From assembly GCA_900314655.1 (NCBI GenBank), contig OMWC01000015.1:1-64000 (forward strand): a stretch of 64,000 nt of DNA, given 5' to 3'. Positions 25,095 through 32,068 of this stretch are shown piece after piece (position 1 is the first letter of the stretch; each line of letters begins with the position of its first letter). Below the pieces are notes generated by a model. That model had not been told where the DNA came from. It ran no database searches and was given only the letters and a program-made list of their open reading frames with translations. Both the position numbers and the translations under genes were made by a program. The stretch comes from an uncultured Prevotellaceae bacterium (GTDB taxonomy: Bacteria; Bacteroidota; Bacteroidia; Bacteroidales; Bacteroidaceae).

Positions 25095-26177
25095 ATGGAA
25101 CGTGAACATTGGCAATGGCAGGAACTGGGAACGGCTTGGAAAGGAGCCGGACTGTATCATATCACGCTGACGGTGACAGACCGCCAGCCGTTGCTTGGGA
25201 TACTTGATATTCCTGACAGCAATCCGGCAAAGGCCAGGGTGAGCCGTTCGGCTTTTGGTGATGCTTTGGTAGATTGCCTGATGAGCATTCCTGTGTATCA
25301 TCCTGAAGTGAGGGTGCTGCATTTCTGTCTCATGCCCGATCACTTGCATGCCGTGCTGTATGTGCAGCGAAGGATGGAGAAAGGCGTAGGGACTTTAGCC
25401 CGGGGCTTTTGGCAGGCAGCCAAGAAGCTGGGCCGTGCCTGCACATATTCCGGCTCCCCTTCTTTCATTTCCCCGAATCCCATTCGGGCAGAACTCAAAG
25501 AAGGGAGCGCAAGGCTGCAGAATCTCTCGACAGCCTTGCGGAAGCAACTGGGCGAAGAGTCCTACTACAGCTTAAGGCCTGTTTTTGACGAGATGCCTTT
25601 TATCCGGGCGATGAGCCGATATTCCCAGTTGCCCAACACCATCCGCTATCTGGACATGAACCCTCAGCGCCTGGCCACGAAACGCATGAAGCCAGGATTC
25701 TTCCGAGTGCAGAAAGATATAGAGATTGGTGGTCGTAGGTATGACGGTGTGGGAAATGTGGCACTTTTGATGGCAGGTGCGTACGCCCCGGTGCATGTCA
25801 GGCATACGCTGGTGGAGAAGGCACGGTATGGTGATAATCAGGAACTGCGTGACTACAAGAACGGCTGTGTGTTGAAAGCGCGACAGGCGGTTGTGATGGT
25901 TTCGCCATTTATCTCACCCGATGAGAAGCAGGTGCTGCAGGTGCTGCTTAATGAGCAACATCCCTTCATCCTTTTGGCGGACAACGGCTTTCGCGACTAT
26001 TATAAGCCTGCTGACAGCCTCTTCGATGCTTGCGCTGCGGGAAGGTTGCTGATTCTGAGTCCCTGGCCTTATGATGGGCAGAAACGCCATATCAGTCGTG
26101 CTGATTGTGTTGCCCTGAATGCGATGGCAGAAGAAATCTGTGAGCGCATGAATAAGGAATTAGCACAAAGCGAATAG
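25095..26177 (+). CDS. REP-associated Y1 transposase fused to DprA/LOG-like domain
   Basis: This 360-residue protein begins with a Y1/HUH transposase domain of the RAYT type: GLYHITLTVTDRQPLL, then HFCLMPDHLHAVLYV with the HUH pair His83 and His85. The conserved helix region with candidate catalytic Tyr residues runs to NTIRYLDMNPQRLATKR (about residues 180-197). Residues about 260-355 (VVMVSPFISPDEKQVL, FILLADNGFRDYYKPAD, GRLLILSPWPYD, LNAMAEEIC) resemble the Rossmann-like DprA/SLOG fold, an addition I judge from pattern only. RAYTs act on palindromic repeats. The start at 25095 follows a TATCTTTG promoter (25039-25046). No terminal inverted repeats are seen. Confidence 0.82.
   Translation: MEREHWQWQELGTAWKGAGLYHITLTVTDRQPLLGILDIPDSNPAKARVSRSAFGDALVDCLMSIPVYHPEVRVLHFCLMPDHLHAVLYVQRRMEKGVGTLARGFWQAAKKLGRACTYSGSPSFISPNPIRAELKEGSARLQNLSTALRKQLGEESYYSLRPVFDEMPFIRAMSRYSQLPNTIRYLDMNPQRLATKRMKPGFFRVQKDIEIGGRRYDGVGNVALLMAGAYAPVHVRHTLVEKARYGDNQELRDYKNGCVLKARQAVVMVSPFISPDEKQVLQVLLNEQHPFILLADNGFRDYYKPADSLFDACAAGRLLILSPWPYDGQKRHISRADCVALNAMAEEICERMNKELAQSE
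25454..25508. repeat. Nested palindromes inside the RAYT gene
   Basis: Outer arms GCTCCCCTTCTTT and AAAGAAGGGAGC (one extra base) enclose an inner palindrome CCCGAAT-CCC-ATTCGGG (25472-25488). The segment encodes residues about 120-138, GSPSFISPNPIRAELKEGS, between two conserved parts of the Y1 domain. It resembles the palindromes the transposase may recognise. Confidence 0.7.
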
Positions 26178-26179
26178 TT

Positions 26180-26217
26180 AAAGAGGCAGAAGCTGAGCGG
26201 TTACCGACCTCTTTTTT
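26180..26217 (+). terminator. Terminator of the RAYT gene
   Basis: Arms AAAGAGG/CCTCTTT are followed by a run of T. It lies a few bases after the stop codon. Confidence 0.75.
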
Positions 26218-26281
26218 TGCAGATTTTTCATAGGAGACTCACAAAGGGTCTGTTCCCCTGTGAGCCATGGTAACAAGTTTC

Positions 26282-27310
26282 CTACGTTTGTATCTCGTTT
26301 ATCAGTTGGTATGTTCCCCTAATCGTTTTTATATCCTTTGTGGTGGTATGATTACGACTTTCTACCGCATGGACAAAGGCCTCTATTTCATTGAAATAGC
26401 CTTGCGAGTATATTTGATTATTCGCCAATATAGGGGTGAAATTGTTTCGCTGACAGAGGATTTCTTTTGTTTCATGATGGGTATGCAGTTTCTCCATGGG
26501 GATGCCGAAGATGGTGGAGGAAGAAGGCGTAAAGGTAAGTTCCTCTATTTGCGAGAGATGATAGGCGCCAGAATGAGTGCAGACTTTTATTGATTCCTTC
26601 GCAGCAGTCCATGTGTAGGCAGTAGAAAGTTCCAGTGTGCCTACGATTTGGGGATGCTGTAACATGAGGATAAAAGAATCTTTGGTGACTTTGCGGCAAG
26701 TGAGTATTTCTGGCTGGCCGAATAGATGACAAACGAGGTCGAGGGGATGGATGTAAAGGTCGAGCAATGCATCTCCTTCAGGATAGGATCCTGTCATGTA
26801 ATGTAGGTCGTAGCTGATGAGATGCGCTTTGCGGAGACGTTCCTTGAGGAATTGTATGGCAGGGGCATAACGTTTCTGCAAACCAACCATAGCTACAGGT
26901 GAGCCGTGGAGCCGTTGTAAATCAATGAGCGTTTCGAGTTCTTCCAATGTCTGGCACGGTGGTTTCTCGATGAATAATGACTTGCCACTTGTCAGTATCT
27001 GTGAGCCAATGGAGAAATGGGCCGATGGGGAGGCTGAGACGAATACACCTTTGATGGCTTCATCCTGCAGAATCTCGTCAAGTGAGGTTGTGGCCTTTAC
27101 ACTCGGAAATTTCTGTTCTATCAACTGAGCCTTTCGCTCTGACGTGACGCAGATGTATTTCAGAGGTACACCGAGATAGTGAAGAACAGGATAGAGATTG
27201 GTGAGCGAGTGTTGTCCCATACCCACGAAGGCATAAGAGTATTGGTACGTTTGACGCAGAAAATGCTCTGTACGTATTCGTTTATATCGGTTGATAAGTT
27301 CTTGTATCAT
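26282..27310 (-). CDS. Gfo/Idh/MocA-family oxidoreductase
   Basis: This 342-residue NAD(P)-dependent enzyme is read from ATG 27310. That start overlaps the stop of the radical SAM gene as ATGA (27307-27310), so translation is coupled. The Rossmann part has YAFVGMGQHSLTNLYP and SLFIEKPPCQTLEELE (the EKP motif). The C-terminal half has DLYIHPLDLVCHLFG, the usual substrate-side His region. The substrate is unknown. Its pairing with a SPASM protein suggests modification of a sugar or peptide product in a small pathway. Confidence 0.88.
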   Translation of the reverse strand: MIQELINRYKRIRTEHFLRQTYQYSYAFVGMGQHSLTNLYPVLHYLGVPLKYICVTSERKAQLIEQKFPSVKATTSLDEILQDEAIKGVFVSASPSAHFSIGSQILTSGKSLFIEKPPCQTLEELETLIDLQRLHGSPVAMVGLQKRYAPAIQFLKERLRKAHLISYDLHYMTGSYPEGDALLDLYIHPLDLVCHLFGQPEILTCRKVTKDSFILMLQHPQIVGTLELSTAYTWTAAKESIKVCTHSGAYHLSQIEELTFTPSSSTIFGIPMEKLHTHHETKEILCQRNNFTPILANNQIYSQGYFNEIEAFVHAVESRNHTTTKDIKTIRGTYQLINEIQT

Positions 27311-28368
27311 TGTATTGCTTTTAGGTGTTTGCGATATGTTTGTTTTGTGTCTGCCGTCCATTGATACCGACCGTAGAACTTTTCAATGAGTCGTTTGGGC
27401 AGCAGTCGCTCAAAGTTGCGCACGAGGATAATGTCATACTTGCGATGGAAATTAATCCAACAGTCGTTGCAGTGACGGGAGTAGTGACATTGGGTCTGAC
27501 AGCCTGATGCTCCATTGAATATCTCGTCAAGAGATTGCTCATGGATATTTCCCAACACTACATCAAGATTCTGGCAGAGCGGCACGTCACCATTGCTATG
27601 CACTACTAGGCAACTCATGATGCTCTGACAGCGCAATTGAAGATGCCCGTTTCGCCATTCATCATAGAGTGCTACGAAATCGTAGTTCTCCTGTGTGTCA
27701 TGGATGCTCTGTGGTATCTGCTTCACGAAATCTGATGCAGTCAGCAGTTCGCTCGTAGTGTCGAAGAAAGCCATTGTTCCATAGATGCCGATACGAACAT
27801 CAATACCGTATTGCTCGGCAACGTCTATGACATAGGCCATATCATCGAATGAGTTCCATGGCGACAGACAGAACATCAGCGACAAGGGTACTTTATCCTT
27901 GAGGGCTTCCACGACCTCAATCACTCGGTCGTAGCCGTCGCGGCCACGCATCCGTTGATAAGTCTCGCGCCCGCCGTCGAGAGAGACGTACAGATGTCGT
28001 GGCTTATAACGACGGACGGCATCTATAACACGACGGGGCGCAAGACAGTTGGATAATAAAGTGTAGTTAGGATGATGCTCATGGAACCACGCCATAATTT
28101 CCTCAGCATGTGGATGAAGGATGAACTCACCGCCCTCAAGTCCTACGGTAGTTCGTTTGGTCACACATCGGCTACTCATCATTCGCTGAATATCCTTGAG
28201 CGAAAGATGCTCCACAGGACGTTTTTGCCAGATGTTGCAGTGCTTACATTTTGACTGACAGAGCGTAGTTGAGTAAATCATTAGTTGCGAAAGCCGTTTG
28301 TGTTTTGGCCTAATCATGTTGTTCAGATAGAGTAGCCCATTATAGGCGTAATCATAAATGCTATACAT
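27307..28368 (-). CDS. Radical SAM/SPASM-domain protein
   Basis: This 353-residue radical SAM enzyme has CQSKCKHCNIW (Cys37, Cys41, Cys44) for the [4Fe-4S] cluster, LEGGEFILHP as the GGE motif, and a C-terminal SPASM-like cysteine set (CLVVHSNGDVPLCQNLD, then CQTQC and CNDCW). Such enzymes often carry out peptide or sugar maturation. No short precursor peptide is evident in the neighbourhood, so the substrate may be a sugar or lipid-linked compound. It is preceded by the shared promoter motif (28389-28427) within a 16-bp inverted repeat and starts at 28368. Confidence 0.9.
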   Translation of the reverse strand: MYSIYDYAYNGLLYLNNMIRPKHKRLSQLMIYSTTLCQSKCKHCNIWQKRPVEHLSLKDIQRMMSSRCVTKRTTVGLEGGEFILHPHAEEIMAWFHEHHPNYTLLSNCLAPRRVIDAVRRYKPRHLYVSLDGGRETYQRMRGRDGYDRVIEVVEALKDKVPLSLMFCLSPWNSFDDMAYVIDVAEQYGIDVRIGIYGTMAFFDTTSELLTASDFVKQIPQSIHDTQENYDFVALYDEWRNGHLQLRCQSIMSCLVVHSNGDVPLCQNLDVVLGNIHEQSLDEIFNGASGCQTQCHYSRHCNDCWINFHRKYDIILVRNFERLLPKRLIEKFYGRYQWTADTKQTYRKHLKAIQ

Positions 28369-28371
28369 ACA

Positions 28372-28421
28372 ATTCGTTGCAATTTTGTTCTCTACTTATA
28401 AAGTCCAAAATTGCAACGAAT
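28372..28421. repeat. 16-bp perfect inverted repeat around the radical SAM promoter
   Basis: ATTCGTTGCAATTTTG at 28372-28387 and its exact complement at 28406-28421 are separated by 18 bp. The right arm lies between the two conserved blocks of the promoter, and the left arm lies just past the predicted start point. This suits an operator for a DNA-binding repressor. The other two copies of the promoter motif lack this repeat. Confidence 0.75.
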
Positions 28422-28427
28422 GACTGC
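28389..28427 (-). promoter_or_regulatory. Shared ECF-type promoter motif, copy C
   Basis: Reading the minus strand: GCAGTC (28427-28422), 15 bp, GGAC (28406-28403), 8 bp, TAGAGA (28394-28389). It precedes the radical SAM start at 28368. The blocks and spacings are identical to copies A and B. No TAnnTTTG is seen nearby. Confidence 0.8.
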
Positions 28428-28440
28428 ACGGGGCAAGAGG

Positions 28441-28998
28441 CTATTTCCTCAGTTTACCTTTGCTTTCCATGTATTTCAAGAACGCCTCCCATTGCGATGC
28501 GCGACGAAGGCGGTTGGCTTTTACACGTTCGTCATCAATGAATTGGGCAGGATAGCAGTCATAGAGATAGTAGCGACCATCGTCAATGACCTCGCCATCG
28601 ATTTTTCCACAGCAGAGTACGAGGTCATCAAACATTTGGCTACAGATGAGGCTGACGAAGGTGGCCCCACTTGAAAAGAGGTGCTCGCCTCCGAGATAGA
28701 AATCAATCCCAGCAAGCAACGGGATTTCCTCACGCAGTGGCTCCATCGTGTCGCGGAAGCGCAGTTCACGGGTGTTTAGGTCGAACCATTCGATGTCATC
28801 ATCAGTAAATACGGCACCGTGGGCACCTCTGGTTTCTGTGGGCATGACACCGTATGCACATAGTTCCGCCATCGGTTCAGTTTGATAGTCGATGCTGACG
28901 TTAACCGTTTCGTCATCATTGCTGCAGGCCGTCAGTGGAAGGGAAAGCGTGGCAATGGCAATCGTCATCAACCAAGCAAAGGGTTTGTAATGCTTCAT
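28441..28998 (-). CDS. Lipoprotein of the sigma-barrel locus
   Basis: This 185-residue protein has lipobox PLTAC (Cys25) followed by SNDDE, a typical surface-lipoprotein export pattern in Bacteroidota. The mature chain is acidic and beta-rich, with motifs I do not recognise (MAELCAYGVMPTETRG, then SLICSQMFDDLVLCCGKIDGE). It is preceded by promoter copy B. The gene lies between the sigma-barrel fusion and the radical SAM gene, all on the minus strand. A role as signal receptor or target of the system is inferred from position. Confidence 0.78.
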   Translation of the reverse strand: MKHYKPFAWLMTIAIATLSLPLTACSNDDETVNVSIDYQTEPMAELCAYGVMPTETRGAHGAVFTDDDIEWFDLNTRELRFRDTMEPLREEIPLLAGIDFYLGGEHLFSSGATFVSLICSQMFDDLVLCCGKIDGEVIDDGRYYLYDCYPAQFIDDERVKANRLRRASQWEAFLKYMESKGKLRK

Positions 28999-29022
28999 GT
29001 TCTTTAGCGTTTAATAGGGTTG

Positions 29023-29061
29023 TCTCTATTTATATAGTCCCCAAATCGTCGAAAAGACTGC
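29023..29061 (-). promoter_or_regulatory. Shared ECF-type promoter motif, copy B
   Basis: GCAGTC (29061-29056), 15 bp, GGAC (29040-29037), 8 bp, TAGAGA (29028-29023) on the minus strand, directly before the lipoprotein gene (start 28998). It lies only a few bases beyond the stop of the sigma-barrel gene (29067), so the lipoprotein is a separate unit. Confidence 0.8.
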
Positions 29062-29066
29062 ACCGT

Positions 29067-30788
29067 TTACCAGGTAAATCTGATGCCCAAAGGCAGGGAG
29101 AACGTAAACGGATGCTCCGTGCGGTAGGTCTCAATGTCAGTCTTTATCGGGATAAAATACTGCAGGCTTGGTTCTGCGAACAGTCCGATGTTGGGAGTGA
29201 AATTGTATTGCAGACCGAGGCCTAAAGTGGTAGAGAACTGCCACGGTGCACGAATGGTAGTCTTGTCACTGGTCTCATACTTACCGTTCACGTAGAAGTC
29301 TGAGAAGAGGGTAGAATGTACAGGGATTTCGGTTATCACTCCAAGGCTGCCGTAGAGACCCCATCGCCGTCCGCCAAACACGTTATATATACCCTTCATG
29401 GGGATACCAAGATAATGGATGGACTGCTGCTCGCGGATAGTATTACCATCTGCACCCATCTCAAAGTCAGAGTTCAAACGACTGTAACTGAGACCTGACT
29501 CCAGTCCGAAGCGATGATTCAATCTATACTTCAAAGCTAACGACCATGTTACAGGCACATGGTGATGGCTCGTTCGCAGAATCTTATCCTGGCCAGGACG
29601 ATTGGCATTGTTCAAGGCGATGCGCATGATGACACTACGGGTTTTAGCACTCACAACGTCAGGATTATTTGCCAGATAGATAGCATAATCAGACCAGTTG
29701 TCAATGCTGCTCGATATGATCGGACTTGGAGATGGGCCAGGCACAGACTGTCCATCTGACGGTGCGGGCTTAAAGCTGAACGGCTGATTATAACGCTTCT
29801 GCTCATCGAACTGCCCTGAGTATGCCAGCTGCAACGACCATTTCTTAATGTTATTAGTGCTAGTCGTTGACTTTACGGGGAATAAGTCGGCTATATCATA
29901 TTTCGGCAACTCTACTTCGTGTATAGTCTTCGTTGTATCGCTTGATATTGTGTCAGAAGTCACCTGCTCCTGAGCTAACATATTAGACAAAGTGTCAACC
30001 GTAATGGAATCGACTGCCTGAGCGATTTTCGATGGAAGGGTATCTGTTGCAATAGTGGCTGTACGATGCATGGGCAGATGAACTGTGACAGGCTCTTGAC
30101 TCTGTCTCTTCGGTGACTCTTTAGACAAAGAATGATGCTCATCCTCGCTTTCTTCCTGCTTTGCCACCGTTGGCTTATCATTAGTGATAGCAGTATCACC
30201 TTTTCTAAGCAAGAAGAATGTGAGAGGCATGAGCAATAACAGAAGCGCGGCTACCCAATACTGCTGCATCATCTTGCGCAGCATCTTCTTCGCCCGCGCC
30301 AGTTGCGATGATGACGAATGTGGTTCGATGCCCAGCATATCGGCAATCTCCTTATGTGACATTCCTTCAAAGACAGACAGTCGGAACACCTGTCCATAGC
30401 CTTCCGGCAGACGGTCAACGAACTGCTGTACATCCTCCAATGGTACCCCTTTTAATTCACTTTCACTTTCAGGCATCTGCAGATGCTCTGCTTCATCTAG
30501 TTGCACAAAAGTCATCTTTGCCAGATGATCTTTATATTTCGAAGCAACATTTCTCGTTATCGACATCATCCATGCCTCTGCTTTCCCGTTGTCGCGAAGC
30601 TTGTCAAAAGAAGTGAAGATAATCACGAACGCGTCATGCAATACGTCGCTGATGGCTTGTTCATCGCTCATATACCGACGGCATACGCCTCTCATCTTCT
30701 GGGCGTATGCCTTGTACAGTTCTCCGAGGGCATCTGCATCCCCCTGCCTGCACCGTTCTATCAGTCGTGTAACTTCCATCGAAAACAT
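29067..30788 (-). CDS. ECF sigma factor fused to outer-membrane beta-barrel
   Basis: This is one unbroken 573-residue frame. Residues about 5-90 match sigma region 2 (LIERCRQGDADALGELYKAY, SDVLHDAFVIIFTSFDKLR, AWMMSITRNVASKYKDH). Residues about 118-172 match region 4 (VDRLPEGYGQVFRLSVFEG, HKEIADMLGI, LARAKKMLRKMM). A single membrane helix follows (177-194), then a Ser/Thr/Glu-rich linker (about 195-314). The rest is a beta-barrel (about 315-573) ending in a terminal FTW aromatic strand, as in outer-membrane porin-like proteins. Sigma must act in the cytoplasm and the barrel in the outer membrane, so proteolytic release or a membrane-spanning arrangement is implied. A frameshift or assembly artefact would have to hit no stop over 573 codons, so fusion is the simpler reading. 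It has housekeeping (30875-30882) and ECF-type (30793-30831) promoters. Confidence 0.85.
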   Translation of the reverse strand: MFSMEVTRLIERCRQGDADALGELYKAYAQKMRGVCRRYMSDEQAISDVLHDAFVIIFTSFDKLRDNGKAEAWMMSITRNVASKYKDHLAKMTFVQLDEAEHLQMPESESELKGVPLEDVQQFVDRLPEGYGQVFRLSVFEGMSHKEIADMLGIEPHSSSSQLARAKKMLRKMMQQYWVAALLLLLMPLTFFLLRKGDTAITNDKPTVAKQEESEDEHHSLSKESPKRQSQEPVTVHLPMHRTATIATDTLPSKIAQAVDSITVDTLSNMLAQEQVTSDTISSDTTKTIHEVELPKYDIADLFPVKSTTSTNNIKKWSLQLAYSGQFDEQKRYNQPFSFKPAPSDGQSVPGPSPSPIISSSIDNWSDYAIYLANNPDVVSAKTRSVIMRIALNNANRPGQDKILRTSHHHVPVTWSLALKYRLNHRFGLESGLSYSRLNSDFEMGADGNTIREQQSIHYLGIPMKGIYNVFGGRRWGLYGSLGVITEIPVHSTLFSDFYVNGKYETSDKTTIRAPWQFSTTLGLGLQYNFTPNIGLFAEPSLQYFIPIKTDIETYRTEHPFTFSLPLGIRFTW

Positions 30789-30792
30789 AATG

Positions 30793-30831
30793 TCTCTATC
30801 TGTTATGTCCGATAATCATGTAAAAGACTGC
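30793..30831 (-). promoter_or_regulatory. Shared ECF-type promoter motif, copy A
   Basis: GCAGTC (30831-30826), 15 bp, GGAC (30810-30807), 8 bp, TAGAGA (30798-30793) on the minus strand. The ATG (30788) is only five bases further, so an mRNA starting in TAGAGA would be nearly leaderless. The motif precedes the sigma gene itself, which suggests autoregulation. Confidence 0.8.
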
Positions 30832-30874
30832 ATGGTATCACCAATTTTTTTCATTTTTGGTATATTATTTGGTG

Positions 30875-30882
30875 CAAAGGTA
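30875..30882 (-). promoter_or_regulatory. Housekeeping promoter element of the sigma-barrel gene
   Basis: TACCTTTG on the minus strand, about 90 bp upstream of the start codon. It would give basal expression next to the inducible copy A motif. The remaining region to 31580 (792 bp in total without a gene) holds palindromes and 22-bp arrays. Confidence 0.65.
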
Positions 30883-31143
30883 CGGAAATTCTGCCTGTCT
30901 TGTCCGTTCTAAACTGAAAAACTACCCCAATGAACCCGATTCTCGCTAAAGTTTGAACCTTTGTTCAATTCACGGCTCTCCGTTCACAGACTCATTGTGC
31001 AAATGATCAGAATTAAGGAGTAACAGAGAATATGGCGGGACATAATTCAAAGTGATTCGGAAATACAAAACACTTCACGAAATGGTGTAACTTTCTTGGT
31101 GCCAGCGCGTTGTGGTGAAGGGTTAAAAGGAACCCCTCCCCAA

Positions 31144-31161
31144 CCCCTCCCGAGGGAGGGG
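31144..31161. repeat. Intergenic GGGAGGGG palindrome
   Basis: CCCCTCCCGAGGGAGGGG is a perfect 18-bp palindrome preceded by AACCCCTCCCCAA. It shares the CCCTCCC/GGGAGGG arms with the 32-bp element but has a different centre, so it is a related subtype. Confidence 0.75.
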
Positions 31162-31200
31162 CTCTAGAGAATGGGGCATTCGTAAATGATATACTTACGC

Positions 31201-31410
31201 ATCGTAAATGATATACTTACGCATCGTAAATGATAGAGTTACGTCTCGCAAATGATACATTTAGACTTTTTGTTCTTCCAATCTATGATGTTTTGACTTT
31301 CAATCTATGATGTTTTGACTTCCATTCTATGATGTTTTGACTTCCGTTCTATGATGTTTTGAAGAGCAATGGATGATGTTTTGCACTCCTTTTGATGATG
31401 TTTTTGATTA
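31201..31410. repeat. Period-22 tandem arrays B and C
   Basis: Two adjacent arrays keep the same 22-bp period. Units at 31201-31266 carry TCGTAAATGATATACTTACG and derivatives. Units at 31279-31410 (six copies) carry TCTATGATGTTTTGACTT and derivatives. The gap of 12 bp falls between the two. The core ATGATGTTTTG is shared with the array at 9002-9155. Units differ by substitutions rather than indels. No spacers, so this is not a CRISPR. Confidence 0.9.
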
Positions 31411-31466
31411 CTGGATGTGGAAGCCTGAATGCAAAAAAATGAATGCAAACCAAACTTTTAGAATAT

Positions 31467-31495
31467 GCTCCCTCCCACGGGGGGTGGGAGGGAGC
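31467..31495. repeat. 12-bp stem-loop of the GGGAGGG type
   Basis: Perfect arms GCTCCCTCCCAC/GTGGGAGGGAGC enclose a 5-base G loop. It lies about 85 bp after the end of the RND operon (31581, minus strand) and could terminate it, although no T-run follows. Confidence 0.65.
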
Positions 31496-31580
31496 GTTTC
31501 GGAATCCTTCACCGTAAAGTGCTGGGAAATAAGTGGTTGCACGAAACAGTGAACAGTTTTAAAAGTCTTGAAACAGCTTT

Positions 31581-32057
31581 TTATTCTTCTTCTGTTTCTT
31601 CCACGATGCTGTCAGCATCGGCAATCAGCCTTTGCAGATATCCTTGAATGCGGCCAAGGCCATTGCCACGGGGCCATGCGTTGGAACCACTGGAATAGAG
31701 GCGCGTGCCATCGGAGAACTTGGCGGCGAAATGCCATCCCTCGCCGTCAAGGACTTCCATCGCGGGACGGTAGTGTTCCTTGTACTTGTACATCTTTTCG
31801 TCGATGATAATCTGCCTGAAGGAATCCACGGCTTCCTTGCTGATCTGCTTCCGATACAAGGGCCCGTAGTTCTCTTTCATCGCTGTCAGCACATAGCGAC
31901 CGTCGGGATTCTGCTTCACCCGGCCTTCATAGATATAGCCTGCCATCGTGCCGCTATGGGTATATTCTACACTCAGAAGCTCGCCTTGGGGTTCATGGAC
32001 TCCGCAGCCTATGAGGCTCATCATTCCTGCTATCATACACATCAAATACTTTTTCAT
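31581..32057 (-). CDS. Small lipoprotein cotranscribed with the RND pump
   Basis: This 158-residue protein has lipobox SLIGC (Cys18). The mature region is a small beta-rich fold (LLSVEYTHSGTMAGYIYEGRV, then GWHFAAKFSDGTRLYSSGSNAWPRG) with a coiled acidic end (DSIVEETEEE). It starts 11 bp after the RND pump gene, in the position where an outer-membrane factor is normally encoded in Bacteroidota. It is far too short to be a TolC homologue. Function unknown. Confidence 0.72.
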   Translation of the reverse strand: MKKYLMCMIAGMMSLIGCGVHEPQGELLSVEYTHSGTMAGYIYEGRVKQNPDGRYVLTAMKENYGPLYRKQISKEAVDSFRQIIIDEKMYKYKEHYRPAMEVLDGEGWHFAAKFSDGTRLYSSGSNAWPRGNGLGRIQGYLQRLIADADSIVEETEEE

Positions 32058-32068
32058 AGTCGTAATGC

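Noticed and set aside
27307..28998. RiPP-type precursor peptide near the radical SAM gene
   Set aside because: No short frame with a leader or core-like sequence was found between 26178 and 29067 on either strand.
31201..31410. Regular repeats suggesting a CRISPR array
   Set aside because: The units are contiguous with a 22-bp period and no unique spacers, and no cas genes are present.
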